Positions 9,627-19,030 of a stretch of DNA of 64,000 nucleotides are shown in pieces. Numbering within the stretch: position 1 is the stretch's first letter; the number at the start of each line of letters is the position of its first letter. Location: NCBI GenBank assembly GCA_016934735.1, contig JAFGSG010000145.1:32231-96230 (forward strand), read 5' to 3'. Below the pieces are notes generated by a model. The model was not told the origin of the DNA. It saw only the letters and a program-made list of their open reading frames with translations, and made no database searches. The position numbers and the translations under genes are program-made. The stretch is from Spirochaetota bacterium (GTDB lineage: Bacteria; Spirochaetota; UBA4802; JAFGDQ01).

Positions 9627-10385
9627 ATGTCAAGAAGACAGATTTTTGCCGGCAATTGGAAAATGTATAAAACATACAATGAAGCTGTTGATCTGGTAAA
9701 AGGTATCATGAAGGATATTGCAGATATAGGAAGTAAGGAGGTAGTTGTATTTCCACCCGCAGTTTATTTGAGAGACATAGTCTCTTTATGCAAAAATTCC
9801 GGGATTGATGTCGGAATCCAGAACATCCATTTTGAAAAGGAAGGGGCTTTTACAGGTGAAATTTCTCCGCTTATGGCAAAGGATGTTGAAGTAAGATATG
9901 CATTGATTGGACATTCGGAAAGAAGGCATGTTTTTCACGAGACAGACGATGAAGTTAATAAAAAAGTAAAAGCTGCTCTTGAGGCCGGGCTTGAACCGGT
10001 TGTATGTGTCGGGGAATTGCTGGAAGAGCGTGAAGCCGGCAAATCCGAGGATGTCGTAAGACGACAGACGGAAGTTGCTTTCAAAGATATAGATATAAAA
10101 TTCGTGCAGAAAATAATAATAGCTTATGAACCGGTATGGGCCATAGGTACAGGTAAGGTCGCAACTCCGGATATTGCGGATACAATGCATAAATCAATCA
10201 GGGAAACTGTTAAAAAAAAGTATAATGAAAAGACAGCGGATGGAATTTCTATCCTATACGGAGGTTCCGTAAAACCGGAAAATATCGCGGAATTATATGC
10301 GAAGGATAATATTGACGGCGTACTTGTCGGTGGGGCAAGCTTAAAAATTAAATCTTTTCTTGACATTATTCACGTGGCTCAATAA
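9627..10385 (+). CDS. tpiA: Triose-phosphate isomerase
   Basis: Full-length 252-residue TIM barrel that interconverts dihydroxyacetone phosphate and glyceraldehyde-3-phosphate. Key features are FAGNWKMYK (catalytic Lys in NWK), IGHSERRHVF (catalytic His), AYEPVWAIGTGKVATP (catalytic Glu and the mobile loop) and ILYGGSVKPENI (phosphate binding). A GGGAG ribosome-binding site precedes the ATG. It lies upstream of secG by 38 bp, a linkage seen in many bacteria. Confidence 0.98.
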   Translation: MSRRQIFAGNWKMYKTYNEAVDLVKGIMKDIADIGSKEVVVFPPAVYLRDIVSLCKNSGIDVGIQNIHFEKEGAFTGEISPLMAKDVEVRYALIGHSERRHVFHETDDEVNKKVKAALEAGLEPVVCVGELLEEREAGKSEDVVRRQTEVAFKDIDIKFVQKIIIAYEPVWAIGTGKVATPDIADTMHKSIRETVKKKYNEKTADGISILYGGSVKPENIAELYAKDNIDGVLVGGASLKIKSFLDIIHVAQ

Positions 10386-10423
10386 TAATTGGTATCGTTT
10401 TTCTAATAAGGAGGTTTTTATAA

Positions 10424-10798
10424 ATGACAGTTTTAATATCGGTCGGTACTGTTCTATTTTTAATCCTATCGGCTTTGTTGGTTATATTAATTTTACTGCA
10501 GTCTGATAAAAGCGCTGGAATGGGAATTCTTGGCGGATCAAGCCAGTCGACATTCGGATCCTCAACAGCTGATATAATAACCAAAATTACCGGAGTTATG
10601 GTTGGTATTTTTATGCTGGGTTCTCTCGGTCTGGCCGTGCTTGAATCGTACAGGGTTAGTTCAATTGAGAGAGAATTCATTTCATCGGATTCAGATATAT
10701 CCGGGATTGATAAAGATAAATTAGACGCAGATAAAAAGCAGAATACAGGGATAAATGACACTGGAACGCCAATAGAGGCAGGTAAAGAAAACAAGTAA
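10424..10798 (+). CDS. secG: Preprotein translocase subunit SecG
   Basis: A 124-residue inner-membrane protein with two transmembrane helices (about 3-24 and 52-72) joined by the Gly/Ser-rich loop GMGILGGSSQSTFGSSTADI, the SecG hallmark. It assists the SecYEG export channel. The hydrophilic tail after residue 80 is longer than the conserved core. A strong AAGGAGG precedes the ATG. It is co-oriented with tpiA (38 bp upstream) and a ferredoxin gene (47 bp downstream). Confidence 0.93.
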   Translation: MTVLISVGTVLFLILSALLVILILLQSDKSAGMGILGGSSQSTFGSSTADIITKITGVMVGIFMLGSLGLAVLESYRVSSIEREFISSDSDISGIDKDKLDADKKQNTGINDTGTPIEAGKENK

Positions 10799-10845
10799 TA
10801 AATATCAGATCCATTTCTTGAAAATATTATAAGGAGGATATCTGC

Positions 10846-11037
10846 ATGGCAAGAGAGGTGTATGTTGACGAAAATGAATGTACCGGATGCGAACTGTGCG
10901 TTGATACGCTTCCGGAAGTGTTTGAGATAAGTGACGATGGTGTAAGCCATGTCCATAACCCGAATGGTGCGGATGAAGATAAAATTCAGGAAGTAATAGA
11001 TAATTGTCCGGCTGAATGCATTCATTGGAAAGAATGA
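10846..11037 (+). CDS. Single-cluster [4Fe-4S] ferredoxin
   Basis: A 63-residue ferredoxin. Cys13, Cys16 and Cys19 (ECTGCELC) with Cys55 (DNCPAEC) supply the four ligands of one [4Fe-4S] cluster; Cys59 is extra. The layout matches D. gigas-type ferredoxins, which carry low-potential electrons in the cytoplasm. The ribosome-binding site is excellent (AAGGAGG). It is the last gene before a strong terminator. Its redox partner is not evident nearby. Confidence 0.92.
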   Translation: MAREVYVDENECTGCELCVDTLPEVFEISDDGVSHVHNPNGADEDKIQEVIDNCPAECIHWKE

Positions 11038-11075
11038 CCAACCAAAGATTGATCTTTTAGTATTTGGTAAAATAT

Positions 11076-11119
11076 AAAGCGCAATTTTTCTTCGGAGAAG
11101 AGGGATTGCGCTTTTTTTG
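11076..11119 (+). terminator. Rho-independent terminator after the ferredoxin gene
   Basis: AAAGCGCAAT (11076-11085) pairs with ATTGCGCTTT (11105-11114), with further CTTC/GAAG pairing around a GGA loop, followed directly by a T-run. It closes the gapA-tpiA-secG-ferredoxin unit. Confidence 0.88.
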
Positions 11120-11205
11120 AAAGAAGCCGGCGATTTATTTGAACGGATATGAATAATTAGTGAATTTAATTGTTATGTTTTATTAAATGATAGGTTTTAT
11201 AATTA

Positions 11206-12738
11206 ATGGAACAAATTGGCCTGATGAACAGATATATATTTATTCTCATTGCAGCCGGTATATTTATATTCTGGAATCTGATTTTCCCATGCATATCGTA
11301 TTCCGAGGAGTATTTTTTAAAACTTCCGGTATTTTCGGAAGATATTACGAATGGCGATAATGATTCAGATAATTATGCCGGAGAAAGCAGTAAATTAAAA
11401 AATATAAATTTGGATATACAGGGTTTATATGGAATCCAGTATAACCAGATGTTCGCCGGTTTCAGCCTATCGCAGGAAAAAGATGCCTTTGTGTATCTTG
11501 TGAGTTCCAAATTTAACAGATCAGGTGATTTCGGTTACAATGATGAGATATTTGACAATTCGGGTTTTAATGAGAATACAGTAGGGCTAACGGTAAATTA
11601 TAACTGGACAGACGTAAAATGGATATTTGAAGCAGAAGCGGACAACGAATCAAGAGGCATGTTTAATAATGATGTATATAGCCGTGAAGAGAAAGGTAAT
11701 AATAAAATATCTTCCAAAACAATATTCAAATTAAGCCCTTCAACCGAATTATTTTTCTCAGCAGGCGGAGCCTGGTATAAGCACAGTCTGATTGCTGTTG
11801 ATGCAGCAGACTTTACGAAAAGCAGGGTGCTTCAGGGCAATGCTGAAATCGGAGGCGAGTATGTCTGGTCAGCTTCAAACAGAATGAGACTGAATGCTGA
11901 TCTGCTTTATTATGATTATGTACCGGAAGAATTCGACAATGACAGGCATTTTAAGGGTGAAATAATCGATGATTTCAGTTTCAGCAGGAATGTCGGGATA
12001 AGTTTTGGATTTGGTTATGTTAATAATAAAGACGAAAAGGATGTAAAATTTCCGATTCCTATAAATGCAAGTCTGTCTCTTAAGGGATATAAATATTTTT
12101 CTGCTGTTGTTATGTATAAATATGATTTAGTCCCTTTCCAGCCGGAAGACTTTTATTTAAAACAAAAATATATTAATCCAAATTATAATCTTCCCCCGGG
12201 CCTGGTCCATGCAGGTGAAATAAGGACCGATTTAAAAGTGAACAATATTTTGAATATTAAGGGAAATTTTAAAATCGAGAAAAATAATAACTATTATAAT
12301 TATTTTCCGGCACTGGGGAATGTTTTAAGGGCAGAAACTCTTGAGATTGTTTCATATAATCCCGGTATAGAAGCAATCTTTACGTTTTATAACAAGATTT
12401 GGGGAATGGCCTTGACTTATAATTATATTTATTTTGACGCACCGAAAAAAATAACATATATTCCGGAGCATGAAGCTTCATCTGCAATAAGATATAACGG
12501 GAAAAACTGGAAGTTTGAATGGAATAACAAACTGCGCGGAAAAGTTTATACTGATCCTGATACTGATAAAACTCTCCCGGAATCACTAATCGGATCTTTG
12601 GGAATACAAAGGAGAATGCTGGAGGGATCATATTTGTATTGCAAGGTGGAAAATTTATACAATAACAGATATACGCTGAGAAGCGGTTATCCTGAACCAG
12701 GGCTGTCGGTACTGATAGGATTAAGGATTTTAATTTAG
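11206..12738 (+). CDS. Outer-membrane beta-barrel, TonB-receptor-like but without plug domain
   Basis: The 510-residue protein has an N-terminal signal segment (about 8-30) and then many amphipathic strands rich in Tyr/Phe/Asn, typical of an outer-membrane barrel. The last 30 residues (VENLYNNRYTLRSGYPEPG) resemble the C-terminal strand of TonB-dependent receptors. It is short for that family (usually 600-900), and I see neither a plug domain nor a TonB box, so it may be a plugless barrel, a porin-like derivative or a receptor whose plug is encoded elsewhere. No ribosome-binding site precedes the ATG; TATAATTA lies directly upstream. Met7 is an alternative start. bamA follows. Confidence 0.72.
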   Translation: MEQIGLMNRYIFILIAAGIFIFWNLIFPCISYSEEYFLKLPVFSEDITNGDNDSDNYAGESSKLKNINLDIQGLYGIQYNQMFAGFSLSQEKDAFVYLVSSKFNRSGDFGYNDEIFDNSGFNENTVGLTVNYNWTDVKWIFEAEADNESRGMFNNDVYSREEKGNNKISSKTIFKLSPSTELFFSAGGAWYKHSLIAVDAADFTKSRVLQGNAEIGGEYVWSASNRMRLNADLLYYDYVPEEFDNDRHFKGEIIDDFSFSRNVGISFGFGYVNNKDEKDVKFPIPINASLSLKGYKYFSAVVMYKYDLVPFQPEDFYLKQKYINPNYNLPPGLVHAGEIRTDLKVNNILNIKGNFKIEKNNNYYNYFPALGNVLRAETLEIVSYNPGIEAIFTFYNKIWGMALTYNYIYFDAPKKITYIPEHEASSAIRYNGKNWKFEWNNKLRGKVYTDPDTDKTLPESLIGSLGIQRRMLEGSYLYCKVENLYNNRYTLRSGYPEPGLSVLIGLRILI

Positions 12739-12959
12739 AGTACGTTTGAAAATATTTTTTCAAAAGTAATTATTATCAAACTGTCCCCTCATTTTTTAAT
12801 TTATATATTTTCTTGACATTAGCCGGTATGTAAAGTAAAGAGAGCAGAAAAAACAGCTGACAACCGGGTAGTTTCACCTGTAGTTAATTTTAATTAAAAT
12901 ATAACTATTATATTCTTTGCCTACGCGGACGTTCATATTATGAGGTTGATTTACTATTA

Positions 12960-15506
12960 ATGAAAAATGCGCTTATATACTTTTTTATTGCCAACTTCCT
13001 TTTAATGTTCAATGGAGGTTTTACAGCTCCTTCGAAATACGAAGGCATGATAATAAGAATGATTGAATTTGAAGGCTTAAAGAATGTTGATGCTGAAGAC
13101 TTGCTTGTTGAACTGGAACAAACATATATTGATAAAGGATTTCCGCTTAAAGCATCTGAAGTGAGAAAGGCCATTAAACTGATTTTTGCCAAAGGCCAGT
13201 TCGAAGACGTTACAGCTGAAGTAGCAGAGCACGGAGATGGAGTTAAACTCAGATTCGTCTGCAGGGAAAGGCCGCTCATTTCAAAGATCACATTTAAAGG
13301 TCTTAAGGAAAAAAGCAATATTGATTTAGAGGGTATTATACCGGTTAAAGAAGGAGATGTATTGAAAGTAGATCTCCTTGAAAACAGTATTAATCTAATG
13401 AAAAACAAATACAAGGAAGATGGTTTTTATAGTGCGGTTATTAATTATAAATTAAATAAAAATGAAAAGGAAAATACCGTAGAAGTCTATTTTATTGTGG
13501 ATGAAGGTGAGGAGATAAAAGTAGAAAAAATTTCTATACTGGGTTCCAGGAAGGTAAAGGCAGACAAGCTTCGAAGTGTTATGGAAACAAAGGAAAGCGG
13601 ATGGCTGGACGACGGCAAGTTTAATAAAGATATTTATGAACAGGACAAAGGCAAAATAATAGCCTATTTAAAAGAACTTGGTTATAATGATGCGCAAATA
13701 ATTGAAGACAGAGTTGAATATGAGTGGAAAGATCCGGAAGAGGAAAAAGACAGGGCCATCTACATTACGATCAAAGTTGTCGAAGGCGAGAAATATTATT
13801 TTGATAAATATACAATATCCGGCAATAAGATATTTGATACAAAGACATTAGAATCCAAATTTCAGCTAACGAAAACAGGTGAAGAGTTTAACAATACTTC
13901 TTTTCAGATGGACCGGCAGTCTATTAGTTTTACATATGCATCAAAGGGCTATATATTCGCAAGAGTTACTCCGAAAAGGACTGTGGAAGAACGGGAAGTT
14001 AAAGTTAAAGAGGGTACAGAAAAACGAAAATTTGTCAGGATTGATTTTGAAATACAAGAAGGCAGCCAAGCATACATTGAAAATATTATAATAAAAGGAA
14101 ATAAAAAAACTAAAGATAAAGTAATCAGAAGGGAAATAGCCGCAAAAGAAGGAGAACTCTTTAATTCTGCTAAAATACAGATTTCCAGAGAAAAGGTTTT
14201 TAATCTGGGCTATTTTAAACAGGTTAATTTTGATATCAGGCCCGGCAGCAAGGAAGGCTTAATGAATCTAATCGTTGACGTTGAAGAACAGCCGAGCGGT
14301 ACGATCTCACTTGGCGGCGGATACGGCACCCAGTCCGGATTTTCAATTTTCGGCGATATAGCCGAAAACAATCTTATGGGAAACGGACAAAGAGTAGGGC
14401 TGAGACTGCAGTATGGGCCTACTCAAACTGAAATTACACTAAGTTTTCATGAGCCATGGCTTATGGATAATTACCCACTTGGTTTTTCCTCCAGTATTTT
14501 TTATAAATTATATACAATTAAAACAGACTCAATGTTCAGTAGTTCCAGCGACGATGATGAAGCCGAATATCAACTGCAAAAGATTGGATACACGCTTGGA
14601 TTACATTATCAGTTCTGGTATCATTATACTGTAGGTGCTATATGGGGGCATGCGTTTAAAACCATATTAAATGCCTCGGGAAACTGCGATGATGATATTT
14701 TTTTAGAGCAGTCATATGAAAGACAGGAAACCAGAACAATAAGCTACTATATTTCGAGAAATACGAAAGATAATTATTTGAATCCGACAAGAGGAACGTA
14801 TGCGAAGTTCAGAGTTGATCTTACCGGCGGTACCGTTCTCCGCGGTGATGATCATTTTATAACATATACTCCTGAAACATATGCATATTTCAATCCATTC
14901 GGTATTCATCTGCCCTTTCTTAAAACACACCCGATTGTTATTGAACTCAGGGCAAATGGAACTTTTAACACGCCTCCTTTTGATAAACGCAGACTTGAGA
15001 AGATACAGTCTCAGGATGATAATGCATGGCTTGAATCAGAAGATATGCTTTATTTAGGAGGAGCGGAAACTTTGAGGGGATGGGATGCATACGATGATTT
15101 GTTTCCTGAATCGTGGCAAAACAGGCTCTATCATAGAATAACTTACGGTGCAGAGCTAAGGATCCCTGTCCATCCGCAAATGTTCTGGTTGGCATTATTC
15201 TTCGATGCAGGCTCTTTGTGGACGGACAGTTTTTGGGAAAAGACAGCATCAGCATCAGATCGTAGGGATATAAATAATGACAGAGCAAATAAGCAGTTAT
15301 ATGATATAAGAGATTTTTTTAATGCTGACAAGATGAGTTATTTTAAATACTCATGGGGATTTGGATTTAAAGTGCAAATACCAATGATGCCTCTCCGGTT
15401 CTGGTTCGGTAGAAAAGTGGAATGGGTAGGGATGGATAAAGGATTTTTCCATGAATTAAGTCAGGATTTCAACTTTCAGTTCTCTATAGGAGACTTCAGG
15501 TTTTAA
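12960..15506 (+). CDS. bamA: Outer-membrane protein assembly factor BamA (Omp85)
   Basis: An 848-residue Omp85 protein that inserts beta-barrels into the outer membrane. After a signal peptide (about 1-22) come POTRA-type repeats (about 30-440), for example YFDKYTISGNKIFDTKTLES and AYIENIIIKGNKKTKDKVIR. The C-terminal barrel (about 455-848) includes GGYGTQSGFSIFGDIAENNLMGNGQRV, the GGAETLRGWD segment equivalent to the VRGF/Y loop, and a final aromatic strand ending FSIGDFRF. It starts an envelope operon with a skp-like gene (6 bp gap), lpxD and lpxA. A possible TTGACA (12813-12818) lies about 140 bp upstream. Confidence 0.95.
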   Translation: MKNALIYFFIANFLLMFNGGFTAPSKYEGMIIRMIEFEGLKNVDAEDLLVELEQTYIDKGFPLKASEVRKAIKLIFAKGQFEDVTAEVAEHGDGVKLRFVCRERPLISKITFKGLKEKSNIDLEGIIPVKEGDVLKVDLLENSINLMKNKYKEDGFYSAVINYKLNKNEKENTVEVYFIVDEGEEIKVEKISILGSRKVKADKLRSVMETKESGWLDDGKFNKDIYEQDKGKIIAYLKELGYNDAQIIEDRVEYEWKDPEEEKDRAIYITIKVVEGEKYYFDKYTISGNKIFDTKTLESKFQLTKTGEEFNNTSFQMDRQSISFTYASKGYIFARVTPKRTVEEREVKVKEGTEKRKFVRIDFEIQEGSQAYIENIIIKGNKKTKDKVIRREIAAKEGELFNSAKIQISREKVFNLGYFKQVNFDIRPGSKEGLMNLIVDVEEQPSGTISLGGGYGTQSGFSIFGDIAENNLMGNGQRVGLRLQYGPTQTEITLSFHEPWLMDNYPLGFSSSIFYKLYTIKTDSMFSSSSDDDEAEYQLQKIGYTLGLHYQFWYHYTVGAIWGHAFKTILNASGNCDDDIFLEQSYERQETRTISYYISRNTKDNYLNPTRGTYAKFRVDLTGGTVLRGDDHFITYTPETYAYFNPFGIHLPFLKTHPIVIELRANGTFNTPPFDKRRLEKIQSQDDNAWLESEDMLYLGGAETLRGWDAYDDLFPESWQNRLYHRITYGAELRIPVHPQMFWLALFFDAGSLWTDSFWEKTASASDRRDINNDRANKQLYDIRDFFNADKMSYFKYSWGFGFKVQIPMMPLRFWFGRKVEWVGMDKGFFHELSQDFNFQFSIGDFRF

Positions 15507-15512
15507 AACTGC

Positions 15513-16019
15513 ATGAAAAATTATAAATGCATATTGTTGCTGTTTTTTATTTTTTCCTGCGCTTCGATCGGAGAGAAAAATAAGGATAATGCATCACAAA
15601 CGACTGCAGGTAAATTCCGCTATATAAATCTGAATATCATTTTTGAATACATAAGCGGCAATGACATTGAAGCTAAAGATCTAAAAAAACGCAGGGAAGA
15701 AATCATACAGAAAATTGACAGCATATCCGGACAACTGGACAGCATTAAGGATGAAAAGTACAGGAATGAAGTATTAGAGAAGCAAAAAGAATATAAAACA
15801 GAGCTGGCCGGGATAAAAAGTGATGAAGAACGCTATAAAATTAAAATTTATACCAGAATAGACCGGGCGCTGGAAGGTATAGCAAAAAAATCGGATATTG
15901 ATTTTGTGTTTAATATCGGAGAAGGCACAGTGTACGCGAAAAAGGAATATGATATTACGGAAGAGTTGATAAGAGAGATAATAAAACAAAAAGAACGAAG
16001 CGCTCCGACAGTAAGATGA
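15513..16019 (+). CDS. OmpH/Skp-like periplasmic chaperone, probable lipoprotein
   Basis: This 168-residue protein follows bamA by 6 bp, the usual position of skp/ompH. The N-terminus is a lipoprotein signal (LLLFFIFSCAS, lipidated Cys near residue 16), whereas classical Skp is soluble. The middle is coiled-coil (about 50-115), and the C-terminal part (KKSDIDFVFNIGEGTVYAKKEYDIT) matches the OmpH end that packs on the trimer core. It probably holds unfolded outer-membrane proteins for BamA. Identification rests on context, length and the C-terminal motif. Confidence 0.75.
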   Translation: MKNYKCILLLFFIFSCASIGEKNKDNASQTTAGKFRYINLNIIFEYISGNDIEAKDLKKRREEIIQKIDSISGQLDSIKDEKYRNEVLEKQKEYKTELAGIKSDEERYKIKIYTRIDRALEGIAKKSDIDFVFNIGEGTVYAKKEYDITEELIREIIKQKERSAPTVR

Positions 16020-16082
16020 AACAGAAGTTAAATTAAACAAAATATTTCTGTATAAATAATCGAAATCTGTCAAGGATAACTA

Positions 16083-17111
16083 TTGATAATGAAACTATCC
16101 AGGATATCTCAACTGCTGAACGAACAATATCATGGAGAGGATATAGATATTGAAAGAGTCGGAAGTCTGGAGGCCGATTGTAAAAAAGCCATCCTCTATG
16201 TTGAAAACAGCAAATATCTTGAAAAAGCCAAAGCTAGGAAACCCGCCGCACTTGTAATCCCCCCAGGCCTTAACACCGGAGGGATCCCTTTTATTGAAGT
16301 TGAAGATCCTAAACTTGTTTTCATTAAACTCCTTGAAATATTCAATCCTTCCAGAAACAAACCGGATAAAGCCTATATTGATAAAGACGTTAAAATAAGC
16401 ACGGAAGCTGATGTGAAGCCTGACGTAACTGTTATGGCGGGCGCTGTGATTATGAAAGGCGTACGGATAGGGGCAGGTAGTGTTATATATCCGAACTGTG
16501 TCCTGGAAAAAGACTGCTCGATCGGGACAGGCACAATCCTTTATTCAGGTGTAATAATAAGAGAAAGATGTACTGTCGGCAATGACTGCATAATTCATTC
16601 CGGTACGGTTGTCGGTTCTGATGGATACGGATTTTATGAGAAGGAAGGAAAGATAATCAAGATCCCTCAGATTGGTATTGTTGAAATAGCCGACCGTGTG
16701 GAGATAGGCGCCAACTGTGCTGTCGACAGAGCAACAGTTGATAAGACCGTGATAGGCAGCGACACAAAACTTGATAACATGGTCCACATAGCGCATAATG
16801 TCAGGATTGGAGAGAGATGTCTTATCGCAGCTCAGGCAGGAATTTCAGGATCAGTAAATATAGGTAATCACGTAATAATTTTAGGGCAGGCCGGCATTGC
16901 AGATCATGTATCCATTGCCGATAATACAATTATTTTAGCACAGAGCGGCATTCCCAGCGATGTTAAAAAAGCAGAAGTGCTGTTCGGCACAATTGCCAGA
17001 CCGATAAAGGAACATCACCGGATACATGCAGCGCTTAAATATTTGCCTGACCTTTTAAAAAGAGTTAAAGATCTGGAAAGTAAATTGGAAGGCAGGACAG
17101 ATAAATATTAA
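16083..17111 (+). CDS. lpxD: UDP-3-O-(3-hydroxyacyl)glucosamine N-acyltransferase LpxD
   Basis: A 342-residue LpxD, which adds the N-linked hydroxyacyl chain in lipid A synthesis using acyl-ACP. The N-terminal uridine-binding domain (about 1-100) leads to a left-handed beta-helix of hexapeptide repeats (about 100-300), and MVHIAHNVRIG contains the catalytic His region. The C-terminus is helical. The track start is TTG at 16083, six bases after AAGGA; ATG at 16089 is an alternative with longer spacing. No fabZ gene lies between lpxD and lpxA, unlike many bacteria. Confidence 0.95.
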   Translation: MIMKLSRISQLLNEQYHGEDIDIERVGSLEADCKKAILYVENSKYLEKAKARKPAALVIPPGLNTGGIPFIEVEDPKLVFIKLLEIFNPSRNKPDKAYIDKDVKISTEADVKPDVTVMAGAVIMKGVRIGAGSVIYPNCVLEKDCSIGTGTILYSGVIIRERCTVGNDCIIHSGTVVGSDGYGFYEKEGKIIKIPQIGIVEIADRVEIGANCAVDRATVDKTVIGSDTKLDNMVHIAHNVRIGERCLIAAQAGISGSVNIGNHVIILGQAGIADHVSIADNTIILAQSGIPSDVKKAEVLFGTIARPIKEHHRIHAALKYLPDLLKRVKDLESKLEGRTDKY

Positions 17112-17166
17112 AATTCCTGCAGAACCGTTTTGCGGATAATTATTAACATTTAAGTGTTATTGGATT

Positions 17167-17181
17167 TCTCCCTTCGGGAGA
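17167..17181 (+). repeat. Short perfect hairpin downstream of lpxD
   Basis: TCTCCC and GGGAGA flank a TTC loop. It lies 56 bp after the lpxD stop and has no T-run, so it is not a clear terminator. Confidence 0.4.
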
Positions 17182-17270
17182 ACTGATATTAAATATTTTC
17201 AACAAGTATTCTGAGAAGCTAAGATTTTAAAAGCCTGTTTATTGCTTTTTGAAGTTTCTTCAGGATCTAT

Positions 17271-17289
17271 CCCCGCCTGTTGGGCGGGG
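17271..17289 (+). repeat. GC-rich palindrome in the lpxD-lpxA spacer
   Basis: CCCCGCC and GGCGGGG pair around TGTTG. The core is nearly the same as the middle of the large palindrome at 50018-50060, suggesting one dispersed hairpin family. It lies 37 bp upstream of lpxA. Confidence 0.5.
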
Positions 17290-17325
17290 TGAATTGCTGA
17301 TAAACAGATCGATTAAGGGAAAAGA

Positions 17326-18102
17326 ATGGGTTCAGAATTGATACATAAAACTGCCATTATTGAAGGAAATGTTTCCATCGGGAATAATGTGAAGGTCGGA
17401 CCTTATGCATATCTGTCCGGAGAAATTCAGATTGGAGACAACACAGAGATCGGCCACTGTGTCCAGATTGAAGGCAATGTTATAATAGGCAATTATAACA
17501 AGATAGGACATTCAGCGCACATAGGCGCTCCACCTCAGGATGTTGCCTACAATGGCAGTAATACTTCAGTTACGATTGGTAATGATAATATTATCCGGGA
17601 ATTTGTGCAGATACACAGGGGCACAAAAGAAGGTACGTCAACTGAAATCGGGAGCAGCTGTTTTTTAATGGGCGGCGTTCATCTGGCGCATAATACGAAA
17701 CTCGGTAATAACGTTACCATAGCAAACAATTCAATGCTTGCCGGTTATGTGGAAATCGACGATTTCGCTTTTGTATCCGGGTTATGCGGTTTTCATCAGT
17801 TTGTACGGGTAGGCAAATATGCTATGATAGGCGGACTGTCCAGGATCACTAAAGATTGCCCTACATTCATGACAGTTGAAGGCAATCCGGCAAGAGTGGC
17901 AGGCGTTAATGTGATCGGATTAAGAAGAAGAGAATTTACACCTGAAAGACGCAAGTCTATTAAAGACGCTTACAGAATATTATATAGATCAGGTTTAAAT
18001 GTGTCGCAGGCAATAGATGAGCTATTGCCTTCTAAAGATAATGCAGATATCGGGGAAATCATAAACTTTATTAAATTATCTGACCGCGGTATAATTAAGT
18101 AA
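17326..18102 (+). CDS. lpxA: Acyl-ACP:UDP-N-acetylglucosamine O-acyltransferase LpxA
   Basis: A 258-residue LpxA that performs the first lipid A step, acylating UDP-GlcNAc at the 3-hydroxyl. It opens with IHKTAIIEGNVSIGNNVKVGPYAY and continues as hexapeptide-repeat beta-helix to about residue 185. VHLAHNTKLG holds the catalytic His, and GLCGFHQFVRVGKYAMIGG and EGNPARVAGVNVIGLRRR are family signatures. The C-terminal helical domain follows. AAGGG precedes the ATG. It is separated from lpxD by 214 bp with two hairpins. Confidence 0.97.
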   Translation: MGSELIHKTAIIEGNVSIGNNVKVGPYAYLSGEIQIGDNTEIGHCVQIEGNVIIGNYNKIGHSAHIGAPPQDVAYNGSNTSVTIGNDNIIREFVQIHRGTKEGTSTEIGSSCFLMGGVHLAHNTKLGNNVTIANNSMLAGYVEIDDFAFVSGLCGFHQFVRVGKYAMIGGLSRITKDCPTFMTVEGNPARVAGVNVIGLRRREFTPERRKSIKDAYRILYRSGLNVSQAIDELLPSKDNADIGEIINFIKLSDRGIIK

Positions 18103-18164
18103 ATAAATATTAAATATATATTTTTAGAAAATGATAAATAATTCATAATTTTTTATCTTATAAT

Positions 18165-18857
18165 ATGAGAACTAATATTACATTAAATATATTTTGTTTG
18201 TTGTTTGTTGTTTTATTTCGGTTGCCCGGATCTGGTTCGGAAATAAACTCTGAAGTTGAATCTCAAATAAAAATTATTTTCCAGAATAATAAAGCCGCGC
18301 ACCTAATTTATATCAATAAAAAAAATTTTATGCTTTATGTTTATAACCGGGATTTATCCGCTGTAGTAAATTTTAAAATCGGTTATGGATTGAATTTGGA
18401 TAAAAAAGCAAAATTATACGCAGGGGATAACAGAACACCCGAAGGTATTTATAAAATTACTGAGATTTTAAGCTTGGATTCGGATGAGAAAACAACAGCA
18501 TATAAAAAATTGAGAGATATGAACAGTATATACTTCAAAGCGAAGGACGGGCATTACAAGTTCGGTCAAAAAGATGCTGATCTTGGATATAATGCCTATG
18601 GCCCCCGTTTTTTTAGAATTGATTATCCGAATTCTGATGATATAAAAAAATACAATGAAGCACTCTCCATGGGAATGATCCCGAAGTATAAAGGAAAAAG
18701 GCTTTCAATCGGTGCAGGTATAGCAATTCACGGAACATGCGACGAGCCTTCTATAGGTAAGCTCGCCTCCAGCGGATGCATAAGGATGCATAATAAAGAT
18801 ATTTGCGCTCTTGACAAGTATATCGAATTAGGTATGCCTGTATTGATTACTAATTAG
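18165..18857 (+). CDS. L,D-transpeptidase (YkuD domain), secreted
   Basis: A 230-residue protein with a signal peptide (about 1-25) and a YkuD catalytic domain. The active site is visible as IAIHGT followed by SSGCIRMHNKD, with the nucleophilic Cys in SSGCIRM and the conserved His in IHG. Such enzymes make 3-3 peptidoglycan cross-links or attach proteins to peptidoglycan in the periplasm. An insertion before the motif (HYKFGQKDADLGYNAYGPRFF) is typical of the ErfK/YafK-like branch. The start has no Shine-Dalgarno; TATAAT lies directly against the ATG. Confidence 0.88.
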   Translation: MRTNITLNIFCLLFVVLFRLPGSGSEINSEVESQIKIIFQNNKAAHLIYINKKNFMLYVYNRDLSAVVNFKIGYGLNLDKKAKLYAGDNRTPEGIYKITEILSLDSDEKTTAYKKLRDMNSIYFKAKDGHYKFGQKDADLGYNAYGPRFFRIDYPNSDDIKKYNEALSMGMIPKYKGKRLSIGAGIAIHGTCDEPSIGKLASSGCIRMHNKDICALDKYIELGMPVLITN

Positions 18858-19030
18858 GACCGGAGCGTGTTCCAAAACCCAAATTTGCATAAGTCCGTAA
18901 AATAGAATATGTCGGATTTTTATTGTTATTGATAAATGATAATTATTTCTATTGATTAAAGATTAAAGTATTGACATATTTATTTTGTTTTTAAAAATTC
19001 CATATATTAAAAATTAATTGGAGGAATAAA

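Noticed and set aside
10366-11025. 219-residue minus-strand ORF across tpiA end, secG and ferredoxin
   Set aside because: It lies opposite three well-supported genes in their reading context and shows no family features; it is a shadow ORF.
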